Assembly (NCBI RefSeq): GCF_927904885.1
Contig: NZ_CAKMNW010000005.1
Location: forward strand, 1 to 64,000
DNA: 64,000 bases
Source of the DNA: Candidatus Nitrotoga sp. M5
Lineage (GTDB): Bacteria > Pseudomonadota > Gammaproteobacteria > Burkholderiales > Gallionellaceae
Direction of reading: 5' to 3'
Shown here: positions 45,583 through 54,324 of the stretch, one piece after another
Numbering within the stretch: the first letter of the stretch is position 1
How the letters are laid out: every line of letters starts with the position of its first letter
Translations under genes and position numbers: made by a program
Notes under the pieces: model-generated
Told to the model about the DNA's origin: nothing
Seen by the model: only the letters and a program-made list of their open reading frames with translations
Database searches by the model: none

Positions 45583-46673
45583 CCAAGCAAGAACCACCCA
45601 CCGAACCAGTCAATCTTATTAAACAAGAGGCCGCAAAAGCACCTGCCGATCCGCCGCAAAATAATGCGGGAAATTTTATTTCGCGTATTAGTATTATGCG
45701 AATAGTGTTGGCTGCAGTGCTGATATTGTTCTTATGGCAGTGGTTTGACACCCACCGGCGGGTTAATGGTATGCAACAAGATTTGGCGCGCCGCTTGGCC
45801 AAAATGGATGACAACAATAAGGCAAATCAACTATTGACGACGCAAATGCGGGAGTCTATGCGCGAATTATCTGCCAAAGTTGGTGTGCTGGAAACCTATG
45901 CTGCCGAAGCGCAAAATCATCGAGCTGCGCAGGAGTCGCTGTATCAAGACCTGTCCGGCAGCCGCGATGAGACGGCGCTGGCTGAAGTTGAGCAACTACT
46001 GCTGATTGCTGGACAGCAATTGCAACTTTCAGCCAATGTTAAGACGGCATTAATCGCGATGCAACAGGCTGATGATCGTCTTAAGCGTATGGATCGAGCT
46101 GCTTTAAAGGGATTGCGTAAGATCATCAATCGCGACATTGACAAGTTGCGTACCTTGCCAGATGTAGATGTTCCTGACATTAAGTTCCGTCTCGACAATC
46201 TTATCGCTGATGTGGGTACCTTGCAGCTCATACAGGACAATACTCATGTGCCGCAGGAAAAAAATATCGCTACGATTGCGCCAGTGAGTAATGAGGCTGC
46301 ATGGCGAAGGTTGCTGCGCGAAGTCTGGGAAGATATGAGTCGCTTGGTTCGAATCGAAAATACGCAAAAGCTTGAGTTGCCGCTACTACCACCTACGCAA
46401 GCTTTCTTTTTACGTGAAAATTTGAAGCTGCGTCTATTATCTGCACGTCTTAGCTTGTTGTCGTACGACGAAAGGAGTTTTAAACATGATCTGCAGTTGG
46501 CACAGGAATGGATAGTACGTTATTTTGATGTTAAATCCACCAGTGGCGCGCTGGCGGTAACCACCTTGCAGAAGCTGCAGGAGTCCAGCATTAACATTGA
46601 GTTGCCGGATGTCAGTGCGAGTCTGGAAGCTGCACGTAACTATCGTTCATCGATCGGCAAGGGGGCGCGATGA
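45579..46673 (+). CDS. hemX: HemX-like membrane protein
   Basis: A 364-residue protein with a Pro/Ala-rich cytoplasmic start, one transmembrane segment (IMRIVLAAVLILFLWQW, about 45-62) and a coiled-coil stretch. The HemX domain carries LAEVEQLLLIAGQQLQLS and WRRLLREVWEDMSRLVRI. In this family it was once annotated as a uroporphyrin methyltransferase, but no methyltransferase motif is present. It overlaps hemD and hemY by 4 bp each. Confidence 0.9.
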   Translation: MTKQEPPTEPVNLIKQEAAKAPADPPQNNAGNFISRISIMRIVLAAVLILFLWQWFDTHRRVNGMQQDLARRLAKMDDNNKANQLLTTQMRESMRELSAKVGVLETYAAEAQNHRAAQESLYQDLSGSRDETALAEVEQLLLIAGQQLQLSANVKTALIAMQQADDRLKRMDRAALKGLRKIINRDIDKLRTLPDVDVPDIKFRLDNLIADVGTLQLIQDNTHVPQEKNIATIAPVSNEAAWRRLLREVWEDMSRLVRIENTQKLELPLLPPTQAFFLRENLKLRLLSARLSLLSYDERSFKHDLQLAQEWIVRYFDVKSTSGALAVTTLQKLQESSINIELPDVSASLEAARNYRSSIGKGAR

Positions 46674-47848
46674 AGTTCCTGGTTTGGCTACTAGGATTGT
46701 TCTCGCTAGCCGTGGCGCTGAAGTTGGCCGCACACAATCCCGGCTATTTGCTGCTGGTGTATCCGCCCTATCGAATGGAAATGTCGCTCACCCTGTTTGT
46801 GCTGCTGCTGTTAGCCCTGTTCGTGTTGGGATATTTAGCTGTGCGCTTTGCGCTATCCGTCATCAACCTTCCCGCATACGTGCGCCAGTTCCGCATTGAA
46901 CGTGCTCACAGTAAAGGACGCTCAGCCATGACGGAAGCACTTATCGCATTCTTCGAAGGACGCTACGCGGTGGCAGAAAAGGCTGCTGTACGCGCGATGA
47001 AACTTGCCGAAAGTACTGACCTCAACTCTGTCATTGCAGCACGTGCAGCACATGAGCTGCGTGAATTTGACAAGCGAGATGCATACCTGGCTGCCGACAA
47101 TAATTCGGCCGGCGGATCCACCATGCGCTTGATGGCGCAAGCCAAATTCAATCTTGATCAGCATCAACCGCAGGTTGCACTTCAATCACTGAAAAAATTG
47201 CGAGAAAGCGGGGTAAAAGGGCATGTCGGTGCACTTCATCTTGAACTTAGAGCACAGCAACAGGCGCGAAATTGGGATGCAGTACTAGATACCGTAGATC
47301 AGTTGAAAAAACGCAATGCAATGGATGACACCGCTGCTGCACAGATACGTCAACAGGCTTGGCTGGAAAAAATCCGCTCACACAAACTGGATGCTTCAGC
47401 ATTGTTGGCCATTTGGAAAAGCACCCCAGGCGAATTCAGAAAGCGTCCTAAAGTCGCAGCAGCCGCTGCGCGTGCTTTCATCGAACAGGGGGATTGCCGT
47501 AGTGCAAAGCAGATTATAACTGACAGGCTAAACGCGGAATGGGACAGTGACTTGGTCATGCTATATGGGGAATGTCTGACGGGTGAAGCTGGGAGCCATA
47601 TTGAACAAGCGGAACGTTGGCTTAAGCGTCATTCTGACGATTCCGGATTGCTACTGGTGCTGGGGAAGTTGTGTTTACATCAAGGGTTGTGGAGTAAAGC
47701 GCAAAACTATCTGGATGCCAGCAACAGTATTACACCCAGCAGCGCTGCGTATACCGCGCTCGGTGATTTGTCTGAAAAATTGCAACAACCGGACGAGGCA
47801 TTTAAGTATTTTCAGAAAGCAATGGCATTGACGCAGGGAAATAAGTAA
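46670..47848 (+). CDS. hemY: HemY-like inner-membrane TPR protein
   Basis: A 392-residue protein with two N-terminal transmembrane helices (about 3-20 and 38-62). A HemY_N segment follows (ALIAFFEGRYAVAEKAA), then TPR-like repeats to the C-terminus. It is the proteobacterial HemY of the hemCDXY operon, not the protoporphyrinogen oxidase of the same name. Its role is probably scaffolding. The region downstream (47849-47985) has ATGCAC...GTGCAT and GTCAGAAG/CTTCTGAC dyads but no good terminator. Confidence 0.9.
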   Translation: MKFLVWLLGLFSLAVALKLAAHNPGYLLLVYPPYRMEMSLTLFVLLLLALFVLGYLAVRFALSVINLPAYVRQFRIERAHSKGRSAMTEALIAFFEGRYAVAEKAAVRAMKLAESTDLNSVIAARAAHELREFDKRDAYLAADNNSAGGSTMRLMAQAKFNLDQHQPQVALQSLKKLRESGVKGHVGALHLELRAQQQARNWDAVLDTVDQLKKRNAMDDTAAAQIRQQAWLEKIRSHKLDASALLAIWKSTPGEFRKRPKVAAAAARAFIEQGDCRSAKQIITDRLNAEWDSDLVMLYGECLTGEAGSHIEQAERWLKRHSDDSGLLLVLGKLCLHQGLWSKAQNYLDASNSITPSSAAYTALGDLSEKLQQPDEAFKYFQKAMALTQGNK

Positions 47849-47985
47849 GCGTAGCCTGGATGCACGCGCGGTGCATGTTTGCGCATTTATTGTCAGAAGG
47901 CTTCTGACGGTTGATAAAGTCGAATCTAAATATAAAAAGTGCTGGGTCAAATCACCTCTGGATGCCTTTGATAGCTGACTATCAG

Positions 47986-48645
47986 CTAGCTCGTAAGCCT
48001 TCCAGTAAGTAGCCGATTTGAATTAAACAATGTGGACAATTTGTTTGCTGTCGCAATTACGTCATCCGAGCCAAATAAAGCCGAAATTACCGCCAGCGCA
48101 TCTGCACCAGCATGTGCTAACGATGCGGCATTGAGAGGGGTGATGCCGCCTATTGCTACCAATGGCACGGAAAGTTCGGCACGCGCCTGATGCAATAATT
48201 TAATATCTGCCACTGCAGCGTTGGGCTTTATGGTCGAGGGGAAAAATGCTCCGAATGCCACGTAATTCGCGCCTGCATGAACTGCATCTTGAGCCAGTGA
48301 TAGACGGTTATAGCAAGAAACCCCGATGATTTTATGCGCTCCTAGTGCGGCACGCGCCGTATGAACGCTATTATCCGCTGCACCTAAATGCACGCCATCC
48401 GCATCCACCTGCGCCGCCAGTTGTACATCGTCGTTTACAATAAACGTTGCGGCAAATTCATTAGTCAGTTTGCGTAAGGCATGAGCCTGTTCCAATCGCT
48501 GTGCAGGAATTGCTGATTTATTGCGGTACTGAAGAACCTGTATCTTGCCTGTCAGTGCCAGTCGCACGAGGTGCAGCAAATAGGCTGTATCCGCACAATC
48601 TGGCGTTATGGCGTAAATGCCGCTAATGGCGTACGCTGGATTCAT
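47986..48645 (-). CDS. thiE: Thiamine-phosphate synthase
   Basis: ThiE joins HMP-PP and the thiazole phosphate to thiamine phosphate. From ATG 48645 it has 219 residues. Motifs are IYAITPD, LQYRNKS, FIVNDDVQLAAQVDADGVHLG, VSCYN, YVAFGAFFPSTIK and VAIGGITP. Other ATGs are 48657 and 48714; 48645 matches the family start best. It overlaps the 3' end of thiD by 23 bp, so the two are coupled. thiL is at 12.8 kb. Confidence 0.94.
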   Translation of the reverse strand: MNPAYAISGIYAITPDCADTAYLLHLVRLALTGKIQVLQYRNKSAIPAQRLEQAHALRKLTNEFAATFIVNDDVQLAAQVDADGVHLGAADNSVHTARAALGAHKIIGVSCYNRLSLAQDAVHAGANYVAFGAFFPSTIKPNAAVADIKLLHQARAELSVPLVAIGGITPLNAASLAHAGADALAVISALFGSDDVIATANKLSTLFNSNRLLTGRLTS

Positions 48646-49459
48646 CCTCTTCGTCATCACGGGCCCAAAATAAACGATCTGGAATGTGCTGCCCCATGCC
48701 GGGTCGGAAGGCATATTGCAATGCCTGCCATGTAAACTCTTGAGCCTCTTTCACCGCTTCATTCATCGACAGGCCGTTTGCCAGCAATGATGCAATGGCC
48801 GAGGCCAGTGTGCAGCCGGAACCGTGGTAAATGTTCGATAGACGCGCCCAGCTATCGCTACGTACTATGCCGTTCTCGCTGTAAAGTGTGTTAATCACCT
48901 TTGGCGTATGCTCATGCGTTCCGGTCACCAGTACATATTCGCAGCCGAGCTGCACGATGCGCTTGGCACACTCGGCCAAGTCAGGATTATCTTCGTCATT
49001 ATCTTCATCGTGAATGAGGCGGCGTGCCTCTATGCTATTTGGTGTCAGGATAGTGGTCTGCGGCAGCAAAAGCTCATGGAGTGCGTCCAACATGTCTTCA
49101 TCAGCTAGTTCATCGCCACGGCCAGATGCTAATACCGGGTCAAATACTAACGGAATATCTGGATAATCTGAAATTATTTCAGCAATCGCCGCAATATTCT
49201 CTACGCTGCCCAGAAGGCCGATTTTGAACGCTGCCACGGGCATGTCTTCCAGCACTGCACGTGCCTGGTCAGATACCCATTCAGCATCTATTGGCAATAG
49301 GTCATCTACTCCACCTGTGTCTTGTACCGTGACTGCTGTCACAACGGTCAGGGGATGACAACCCATGCTGGCAATAGTCAGAATGTCGGCCTGCAAGCCT
49401 GCTCCCCCGCTGGGATCGGTGGCACCAAAAGCAAGGACAATAGGTGGGATATCAGACAT
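48623..49459 (-). CDS. thiD: Hydroxymethylpyrimidine (phosphate) kinase
   Basis: ThiD phosphorylates HMP and HMP-P. The 278-residue form (ATG 49459) has the ribokinase-like motif GATDPSGGAGLQADI, VTAVTVQDT, FDPVLASGRGDEL, LTPNSIEA and GSGCTLASAIA with the catalytic Asp position replaced by the usual GSGC loop. ATGs at 49474 and 49486 are possible. Two short Asp/Glu-rich stretches (DEDNDEDNPD, DDEEDESS) are unusual additions. It is divergent from rubredoxin. Confidence 0.93.
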   Translation of the reverse strand: MSDIPPIVLAFGATDPSGGAGLQADILTIASMGCHPLTVVTAVTVQDTGGVDDLLPIDAEWVSDQARAVLEDMPVAAFKIGLLGSVENIAAIAEIISDYPDIPLVFDPVLASGRGDELADEDMLDALHELLLPQTTILTPNSIEARRLIHDEDNDEDNPDLAECAKRIVQLGCEYVLVTGTHEHTPKVINTLYSENGIVRSDSWARLSNIYHGSGCTLASAIASLLANGLSMNEAVKEAQEFTWQALQYAFRPGMGQHIPDRLFWARDDEEDESSVRH

Positions 49460-49520
49460 GGCGGTGTGTGTCATTGTAAAATACAAAATTAAAATGCAAT
49501 TTTAACTGAAATTACGCTCC

Positions 49521-49703
49521 ATGACCCCGAACCCTGAATATAAAACTTACATGTGCTTAATTTGTGGCTGGCTATACGACGAAGCCACCGGCTCCCCAGA
49601 AGATGGCATCTTGCCCGGCACGCGCTGGGAAGATGTGCCTATTAATTGGACTTGCCCGGAGTGCGGGGCGCGTAAGGAAGATTTCGAAATGATCGAGTTT
49701 TAA
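49521..49703 (+). CDS. Rubredoxin
   Basis: A 60-residue electron carrier with the two CxxC iron-binding knuckles [13 protein letters not shown] and [12 protein letters not shown]. The aromatic core (Y, W) is present. Rubredoxin next to thiD is common in betaproteobacteria. It starts 61 bp from the divergent thiD start. Confidence 0.96.
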   Translation: MTPNPEYKTYMCLICGWLYDEATGSPEDGILPGTRWEDVPINWTCPECGARKEDFEMIEF

Positions 49704-49879
49704 TATTTGCAGATTTACTTCCTACGCCTTGGCGCAAGAGCTGACTGAAAATCAGTGAATTGTATGAGTTCAATTAACATCCCTCTGCTTGCAACGGGGG
49801 CTTGATTTACTCTTATTAAACAACTTGAATTTGTCTCAAGTTGAGTGTATAAAAGAGGTAGAAGAGTTGGGTAAGATCA

Positions 49880-50012
49880 GTACGTAAACCATTTGGGAGG
49901 CGCTTATCGAGACTGGAATAAATACAATCTGAAGTGAATATTTACCGGCGTCGAACCGGTCAAGTCGGTACCCATATATCGACATATAACGCCGCGCAAC
50001 GCGGCGTTATTC
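49880..50012 (+). ncRNA. Possible structured RNA ending in a terminator hairpin
   Basis: Consecutive hairpins lie in a 423-bp gap: ACCGG/CCGGT (49944-49960) and a 9-bp stem AACGCCGCG-CAA-CGCGGCGTT (49988-50008) followed by ATTCTCTTTA. The last looks like a terminator, but rubredoxin ends 285 bp earlier. A small RNA or a long rubredoxin 3' tail are both possible. Confidence 0.3.
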
Positions 50013-50126
50013 TCTTTATAAAACTATTTGGTAATACAGTTATTGGCAACCATTTTTATGGTTGTGTTGGGATGCTCTTGTTACTACCTTTTGTGGATTC
50101 CTACTTATATAGAGTAAGCTATAATT

Positions 50127-51275
50127 TTATAGCAATGTCCTAGCAATACGGAAGCCTGTGTAAGAGTCACGGCTTGACTGATCACTCATAAATCGCACAG
50201 CGGAGCGGGCATCCCTTGGATCAATGATCCAAGAACCGCCGCGCAGCACGCGCCATTCCTGGTTGCTCAGGGTGCTTATTGCACCGCCAGACGACCAGGC
50301 TGAGCCATCTGCTGGAGCCCCTCGGTAGGTGTCATGCCATGTATCCTCAACCCATTCCCATACGTTCCCCAGCATGTCGTACAGCCCAAATCCGTTAGGC
50401 GCAAAACTCCCTACTGGCGAGGCACGCTTACAACTCCATTCGCTTTTGCTGTCTTGGCAGTTGCAGTTGTTCTTGCCAAGTTCATCACCCCAGTAATATT
50501 CCGTCAGCGACCCGGCACGGCACGCGTATTCCCATTCAGCCTCTGACAACAAGCGGTAGCTCTTGCCGGTCTGCTTTGATAGCCAGCGCACATAAGCTTG
50601 CGCATGAAGAAAATTAACATTGGTTACTGGCAAATTATCACCTGCCCAACCATTGTCTGCGGGGGAATAGGCTGTCTCGCCGGATACGACGAAACGCTTC
50701 CAGTCCGCCACGGTAACCGGATATTTTCCTACTGCAAAAGGACGAGCAATGGCAACCTTATGTTTGTTAGATGCTTCGCCCATACGATAACTACCTGCCG
50801 GTATCACCACCATCTCAGGCGTATCTGGCCCATCACGAAAAACTGTGGCAAGACCAGCTTCTTTTGCCGCCGCCATCTGTTCCAGTTGAATTTGTTCTAC
50901 CGACCAGCACTCGATACCCAGCGGTCCGTTCAGCTCTTCCTTCTGTTCCCTAAGCTTGGTCTGTGCCTGCGTATGTTCCTTCGCCAGATAGATGTGTTGG
51001 GTGACCTCTTCATTAGCAGATGCCTGCACCCATTCTTTTTCCACTAAACCATCTTGCGTGACGGCATTAATGAGGTTGCTGCCTGCAGGCAGAACAAAAC
51101 GACGGGGTGTGTTTTTATCCAATTGACCTTGATCTTCACCATTGATCTCGAGATAACAGTCCATATCGGACTCGAGCAATAGAGCAATCTGCTGGGACGA
51201 AGCTGTAGTCGTATCTGTAGGTTCGCCACCGCAGTCAGGATTCTTGAGATGGTCTTCGCGTTGTTCGTTACTCAT
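50127..51275 (-). CDS. PEGA-like + FGE/C-type-lectin-fold protein A
   Basis: A 382-residue protein with no signal peptide. An N-terminal PEGA-like beta module (DMDCYLEINGEDQGQL, about 37-90) is followed by a charged helical linker, then a formylglycine-generating-enzyme-like domain from about 150. That domain shows MVVIPAGSYRMGE, FAVGKYPVTVADWKRF, LLSEAEWEYACRAGS, GLYDMLGNVWEWVED and RVLRGGSW...GFRIARTL. The catalytic Cys pair of true FGE enzymes (in the RGGS...C...YC region) is absent, so a ligand-binding role is likelier. It is the last of four tandem paralogues. Confidence 0.8.
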   Translation of the reverse strand: MSNEQREDHLKNPDCGGEPTDTTTASSQQIALLLESDMDCYLEINGEDQGQLDKNTPRRFVLPAGSNLINAVTQDGLVEKEWVQASANEEVTQHIYLAKEHTQAQTKLREQKEELNGPLGIECWSVEQIQLEQMAAAKEAGLATVFRDGPDTPEMVVIPAGSYRMGEASNKHKVAIARPFAVGKYPVTVADWKRFVVSGETAYSPADNGWAGDNLPVTNVNFLHAQAYVRWLSKQTGKSYRLLSEAEWEYACRAGSLTEYYWGDELGKNNCNCQDSKSEWSCKRASPVGSFAPNGFGLYDMLGNVWEWVEDTWHDTYRGAPADGSAWSSGGAISTLSNQEWRVLRGGSWIIDPRDARSAVRFMSDQSSRDSYTGFRIARTLL

Positions 51276-51451
51276 AAATACCATCCAGTGTTAAAAGAGT
51301 TGAAAAGGGAATAAAAAAGGTTCAAAAACGCCTCTACAATTTTAAAGTGTTACCAAATCCAGGAAGCGAAGGGAATTTACAAGGCCCTGCTACACGAATG
51401 TTCACAAACTTAGATTGGTTTGAAAATAAATTACAATAAACTAGCTATCGT

Positions 51452-52531
51452 TTACGGCAGCGTCCTGGCGAGACGCAGGCCAAAATTAAAATTTCTTATT
51501 GCCGGCACACTTCCATGACGATGGGCGCAGCGAGCGTACCTCGGAAAACTACTCCAAGAGCCACCGCGCATCACGCGACCTAGCTGGTTACCTCCATACG
51601 ACCAAGGCTTCCCATCGGCCGGAGCACCTTCGTAATTATCATGCCATAGGTCCTCTAACCATTCCCAGATGTTGCCCAGCATATCATGCAGCCCAAAAGC
51701 GTTAGGTGTAAAGCTACCCACCGGTGATGCACGTTTACGACTCCATTCGCTACCGCTATCTTGGCAGTTGCAATTGTTATGTCCTATCTCATCACCCCAA
51801 TAATATTCAGTCACCGATCCGGCACGGCAGGCGTACTCCCATTCCGCTTCAGACAATAAGCGATAGGTTTTACCTGTCTGGGTTGATAGCCAGCGAACGT
51901 AATTCTGTGCGTCAAACCAACTAACATTGGTCACGGGTAAATTATCACCTCCCCAATCATTATCCGAGGGGGAATAAGATATTTCGCCCTTTTCGACATA
52001 ATATTTCCACTCCGCTACCGTAACCGGGTATTTGCCTATTGCAAAAGGGTGAGTAATGGCAACCTTGTATTTATTAAATGCTTCCCCTCTGCGATAGCTA
52101 CCTGCCGGTATTACCACCATCTCGGGAATATTTGGCCCATCGCGGAAAACTTTGGCAAGCCCAACTTCGGTTGCCGCCGCCATTTGTTGTTGTTGTATCT
52201 GTTCCACTGTCCAACATTCTATGCCCAGCGGTTCGCCCACTTCTTCTTCACGTTTTGCTTGAAGCCGGTCATACTCTTCCTGCAGTTGAATCAAACAGAC
52301 AACCTGCTCCTCATGGTTTAAATCCTGCGTCCATTCCTTCTCCAGCAGACCATCTTGCGTGATGACGTTAATAAGATGGCTACCTAAGGGCAACACGATA
52401 CTGAGTGGCGTCTTTTTCTGCAGTGTGCCAAGGTTGTCGCTATTCACCATGAGACGGCAATCCATGTCAGTCTTGAGTAGCAAGGTGGCTTCACGACTGC
52501 GCTCAGTATCCTTCGGTTTTTGTTCTTCCAT
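51452..52531 (-). CDS. PEGA-like + FGE/C-type-lectin-fold protein B
   Basis: A 359-residue paralogue of protein A with the same order: PEGA-like module (DMDCRLMVNSDNLGTL), helical linker and FGE-like domain (LPVTNVSWFDAQNYVRWL, NNCNCQDSGSEW, GLHDMLGNIWEWLED). It ends RVMRGGSW...GLRLARTLP. The end differs strongly from A between RGGSW and GLRLA. I start it at ATG 52531, which aligns with the C paralogue start and follows AAGGTGG; the longer frame begins at 52561 next to a repeat element. Confidence 0.8.
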   Translation of the reverse strand: MEEQKPKDTERSREATLLLKTDMDCRLMVNSDNLGTLQKKTPLSIVLPLGSHLINVITQDGLLEKEWTQDLNHEEQVVCLIQLQEEYDRLQAKREEEVGEPLGIECWTVEQIQQQQMAAATEVGLAKVFRDGPNIPEMVVIPAGSYRRGEAFNKYKVAITHPFAIGKYPVTVAEWKYYVEKGEISYSPSDNDWGGDNLPVTNVSWFDAQNYVRWLSTQTGKTYRLLSEAEWEYACRAGSVTEYYWGDEIGHNNCNCQDSGSEWSRKRASPVGSFTPNAFGLHDMLGNIWEWLEDLWHDNYEGAPADGKPWSYGGNQLGRVMRGGSWSSFPRYARCAHRHGSVPAIRNFNFGLRLARTLP

Positions 52532-52574
52532 ATTAGCCACCTTAATCACCTCTCGTTGCATACCACCAATATTA

Positions 52575-52748
52575 GGGCACCTCTAAAATTTAATCTTCGT
52601 CACAATACCGCGCCATTCTAAAAAATTATCACTTATATATCAAAGAAATACTGTGCTCATTTTTCTCGCACCTTGCCTTTTTTGGCAACGGGGTAAGCAG
52701 GCAAAATGTGAAGCGGCTGCATGCAAAATTGAATTTTTAGAGGCGTCC
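52575..52748. repeat. Terminal-inverted-repeat element, copy 3 (MITE-like)
   Basis: The left end GGGCACCTCTAAAATTTAA and right end TTGAATTTTTAGAGGCGTCC are inverted copies. The right half has GCGGCTGCATGCAAAATTG, matching copy 1. It is inserted between lectin-fold genes B and C, near the B start. Confidence 0.8.
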
Positions 52749-52915
52749 TTAAAATGACGATCTGGATCAGCTTTGTACTTGCAGCGGAAACTCCCGAGAC
52801 GTTGCGGAAGTAATAGCGAGCTTATCGCACCAAGATTCAATTGAGATTACTTCATCATCATTTGTCACTTAAAGTGAGTTAAGGATGAATAGGGGAAAAA
52901 ATAGAATGGAAGCAA

Positions 52916-54103
52916 TTAATCAGTCGGTTCATCCAAAGTGCTGGCAACACGAAACCCAAAATCGTCGTATCGGCTTGACGTTACGGCTCGAGCGCGACTG
53001 GCAGAGCGAGAAAGTTTAGGGCTACAATCCCAAGAGCCACCACGCACTACGCGTCCCTGCTGGTTACCTCCATACGTCCAAGCTGTCTCGTCTGAGGGGG
53101 CTCCCTCGTAATTATTATGCCAGTGGTCTTCCACCCATTCCCATACATTTCCCAACATGTCATGCACACCAAAAACGTTAGGTGCAAAACTTCCCACTAT
53201 CGATGCACGCTTACAGCTCCATTTGCTCCCGCTATCCTGACAGTTGCAGTTCCTATCACCAAGTTCATCGCCCCAATAATATTCTGTTACAGAGCCCGCT
53301 CGACAGACATATTCCCATTCCGATTCAGTTAACAAGCGGTAGGTCTGGCCAGTTTGGGCAGTTAGCCAACGCACATAATCCTGCGCATCAAACCAACTGA
53401 CGTTCGTGACCGGCAGTGTAGTACCTATCCATCCATTATCAGAAGGGCAATGGGGAGGGTCTTCTGGCTCCACGTAAGGCTTCACTTCACTACCATCACC
53501 AGCTGCGCCAAAGTAAACGCTCATCGGCTCTTCTTTGACTTCGCTTTTAGACTTAACGTATCTTCTCCATTCCTCCACTGTAACTGGATATTTCCCTACG
53601 GCAAAAGAACGGGAAATAGTGACCTTATGTTTATCAGATACCTCGCCCATTCGATAACTGCCTGCCGGTATTATCACCATTTCGGGATAATCCAGCCCAT
53701 CACTGAATTCTATGTTAAGCCTCGCACTTTCCGCAGCTTTCAGTTGCGCCTTCCGTATCTGCTCCACTGACAAACATTCTATGCCCAGCGGCTCTCGCAT
53801 TTCCTCTTCAAGAGCTAATCTTGCCTTGGCATGCTCTTCCTCCAGATAAATAAAATGCTCGACATCATCTTCTGCTCGATAAAGTGGCTGTACCCATTCT
53901 GTTGCTATTAAGCCGTCTTGTGTAACGGCATGAATAAGAGGGTATCCCAACGGCAAAAGGAAGCTGCGGGGGTAATCTTTTTTTAGGATGCCATGATCCT
54001 CACCATCGATCGTGAGGTAACAGTCCATATCCGTCTCCAGCAGCACATTAGCTGCCTGATTGTGTTCGGCCTCCTGATTTTTTTGTTCTTTCTGATCAAT
54101 CAC
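52916..54103 (-). CDS. PEGA-like + FGE/C-type-lectin-fold protein C
   Basis: A 395-residue paralogue with the same architecture (DMDCYLTIDGEDHGIL; YPEMVIIPAGSYRMGE; RLLTESEWEYVCRAGS; GVHDMLGNVWEWVED). It has an extra ~30-residue loop after the FAVGKYPVTVEEWRRYV segment (EEPMSVYFGAAGDGSEVK). The C-terminus RVVRGGSW...GFRVASTL is extended by DEPTD. No catalytic Cys pair in the RGGS region. Confidence 0.8.
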   Translation of the reverse strand: MIDQKEQKNQEAEHNQAANVLLETDMDCYLTIDGEDHGILKKDYPRSFLLPLGYPLIHAVTQDGLIATEWVQPLYRAEDDVEHFIYLEEEHAKARLALEEEMREPLGIECLSVEQIRKAQLKAAESARLNIEFSDGLDYPEMVIIPAGSYRMGEVSDKHKVTISRSFAVGKYPVTVEEWRRYVKSKSEVKEEPMSVYFGAAGDGSEVKPYVEPEDPPHCPSDNGWIGTTLPVTNVSWFDAQDYVRWLTAQTGQTYRLLTESEWEYVCRAGSVTEYYWGDELGDRNCNCQDSGSKWSCKRASIVGSFAPNVFGVHDMLGNVWEWVEDHWHNNYEGAPSDETAWTYGGNQQGRVVRGGSWDCSPKLSRSASRARAVTSSRYDDFGFRVASTLDEPTD

Positions 54104-54138
54104 CCAATAATCTCCCTTTCAGACTTATCATTTTAATA

Positions 54139-54183
54139 GCGCCCAGCCTGTTACCCTAGCAGACAAGGTAACAGGCTGGGCGC
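54139..54183. other. Perfect 17-bp hairpin between lectin-fold genes C and D
   Basis: GCGCCCAGCCTGTTACC and GGTAACAGGCTGGGCGC are exact complements around an 11-nt loop. No T-run follows on either strand, so it is not a standard terminator. It could be a terminator variant, an mRNA-processing site or a mobile-element scar. Confidence 0.6.
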
Positions 54184-54324
54184 GACAAACCAGAGTGGGG
54201 CATCTCCGCCCAGATTTCGCTCTTTCGGACGGCTTCCATACTTACGACATCACGTGACACAATCCAATGTCATACAGTGCAGGGAACGTGCAAATAAAAA
54301 TCCAATCACTAAGCCGTTGCTTCG

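Noticed and set aside
54139-54183. Rho-independent terminator
   Set aside because: The stem is perfect but there is no T-run on either side.
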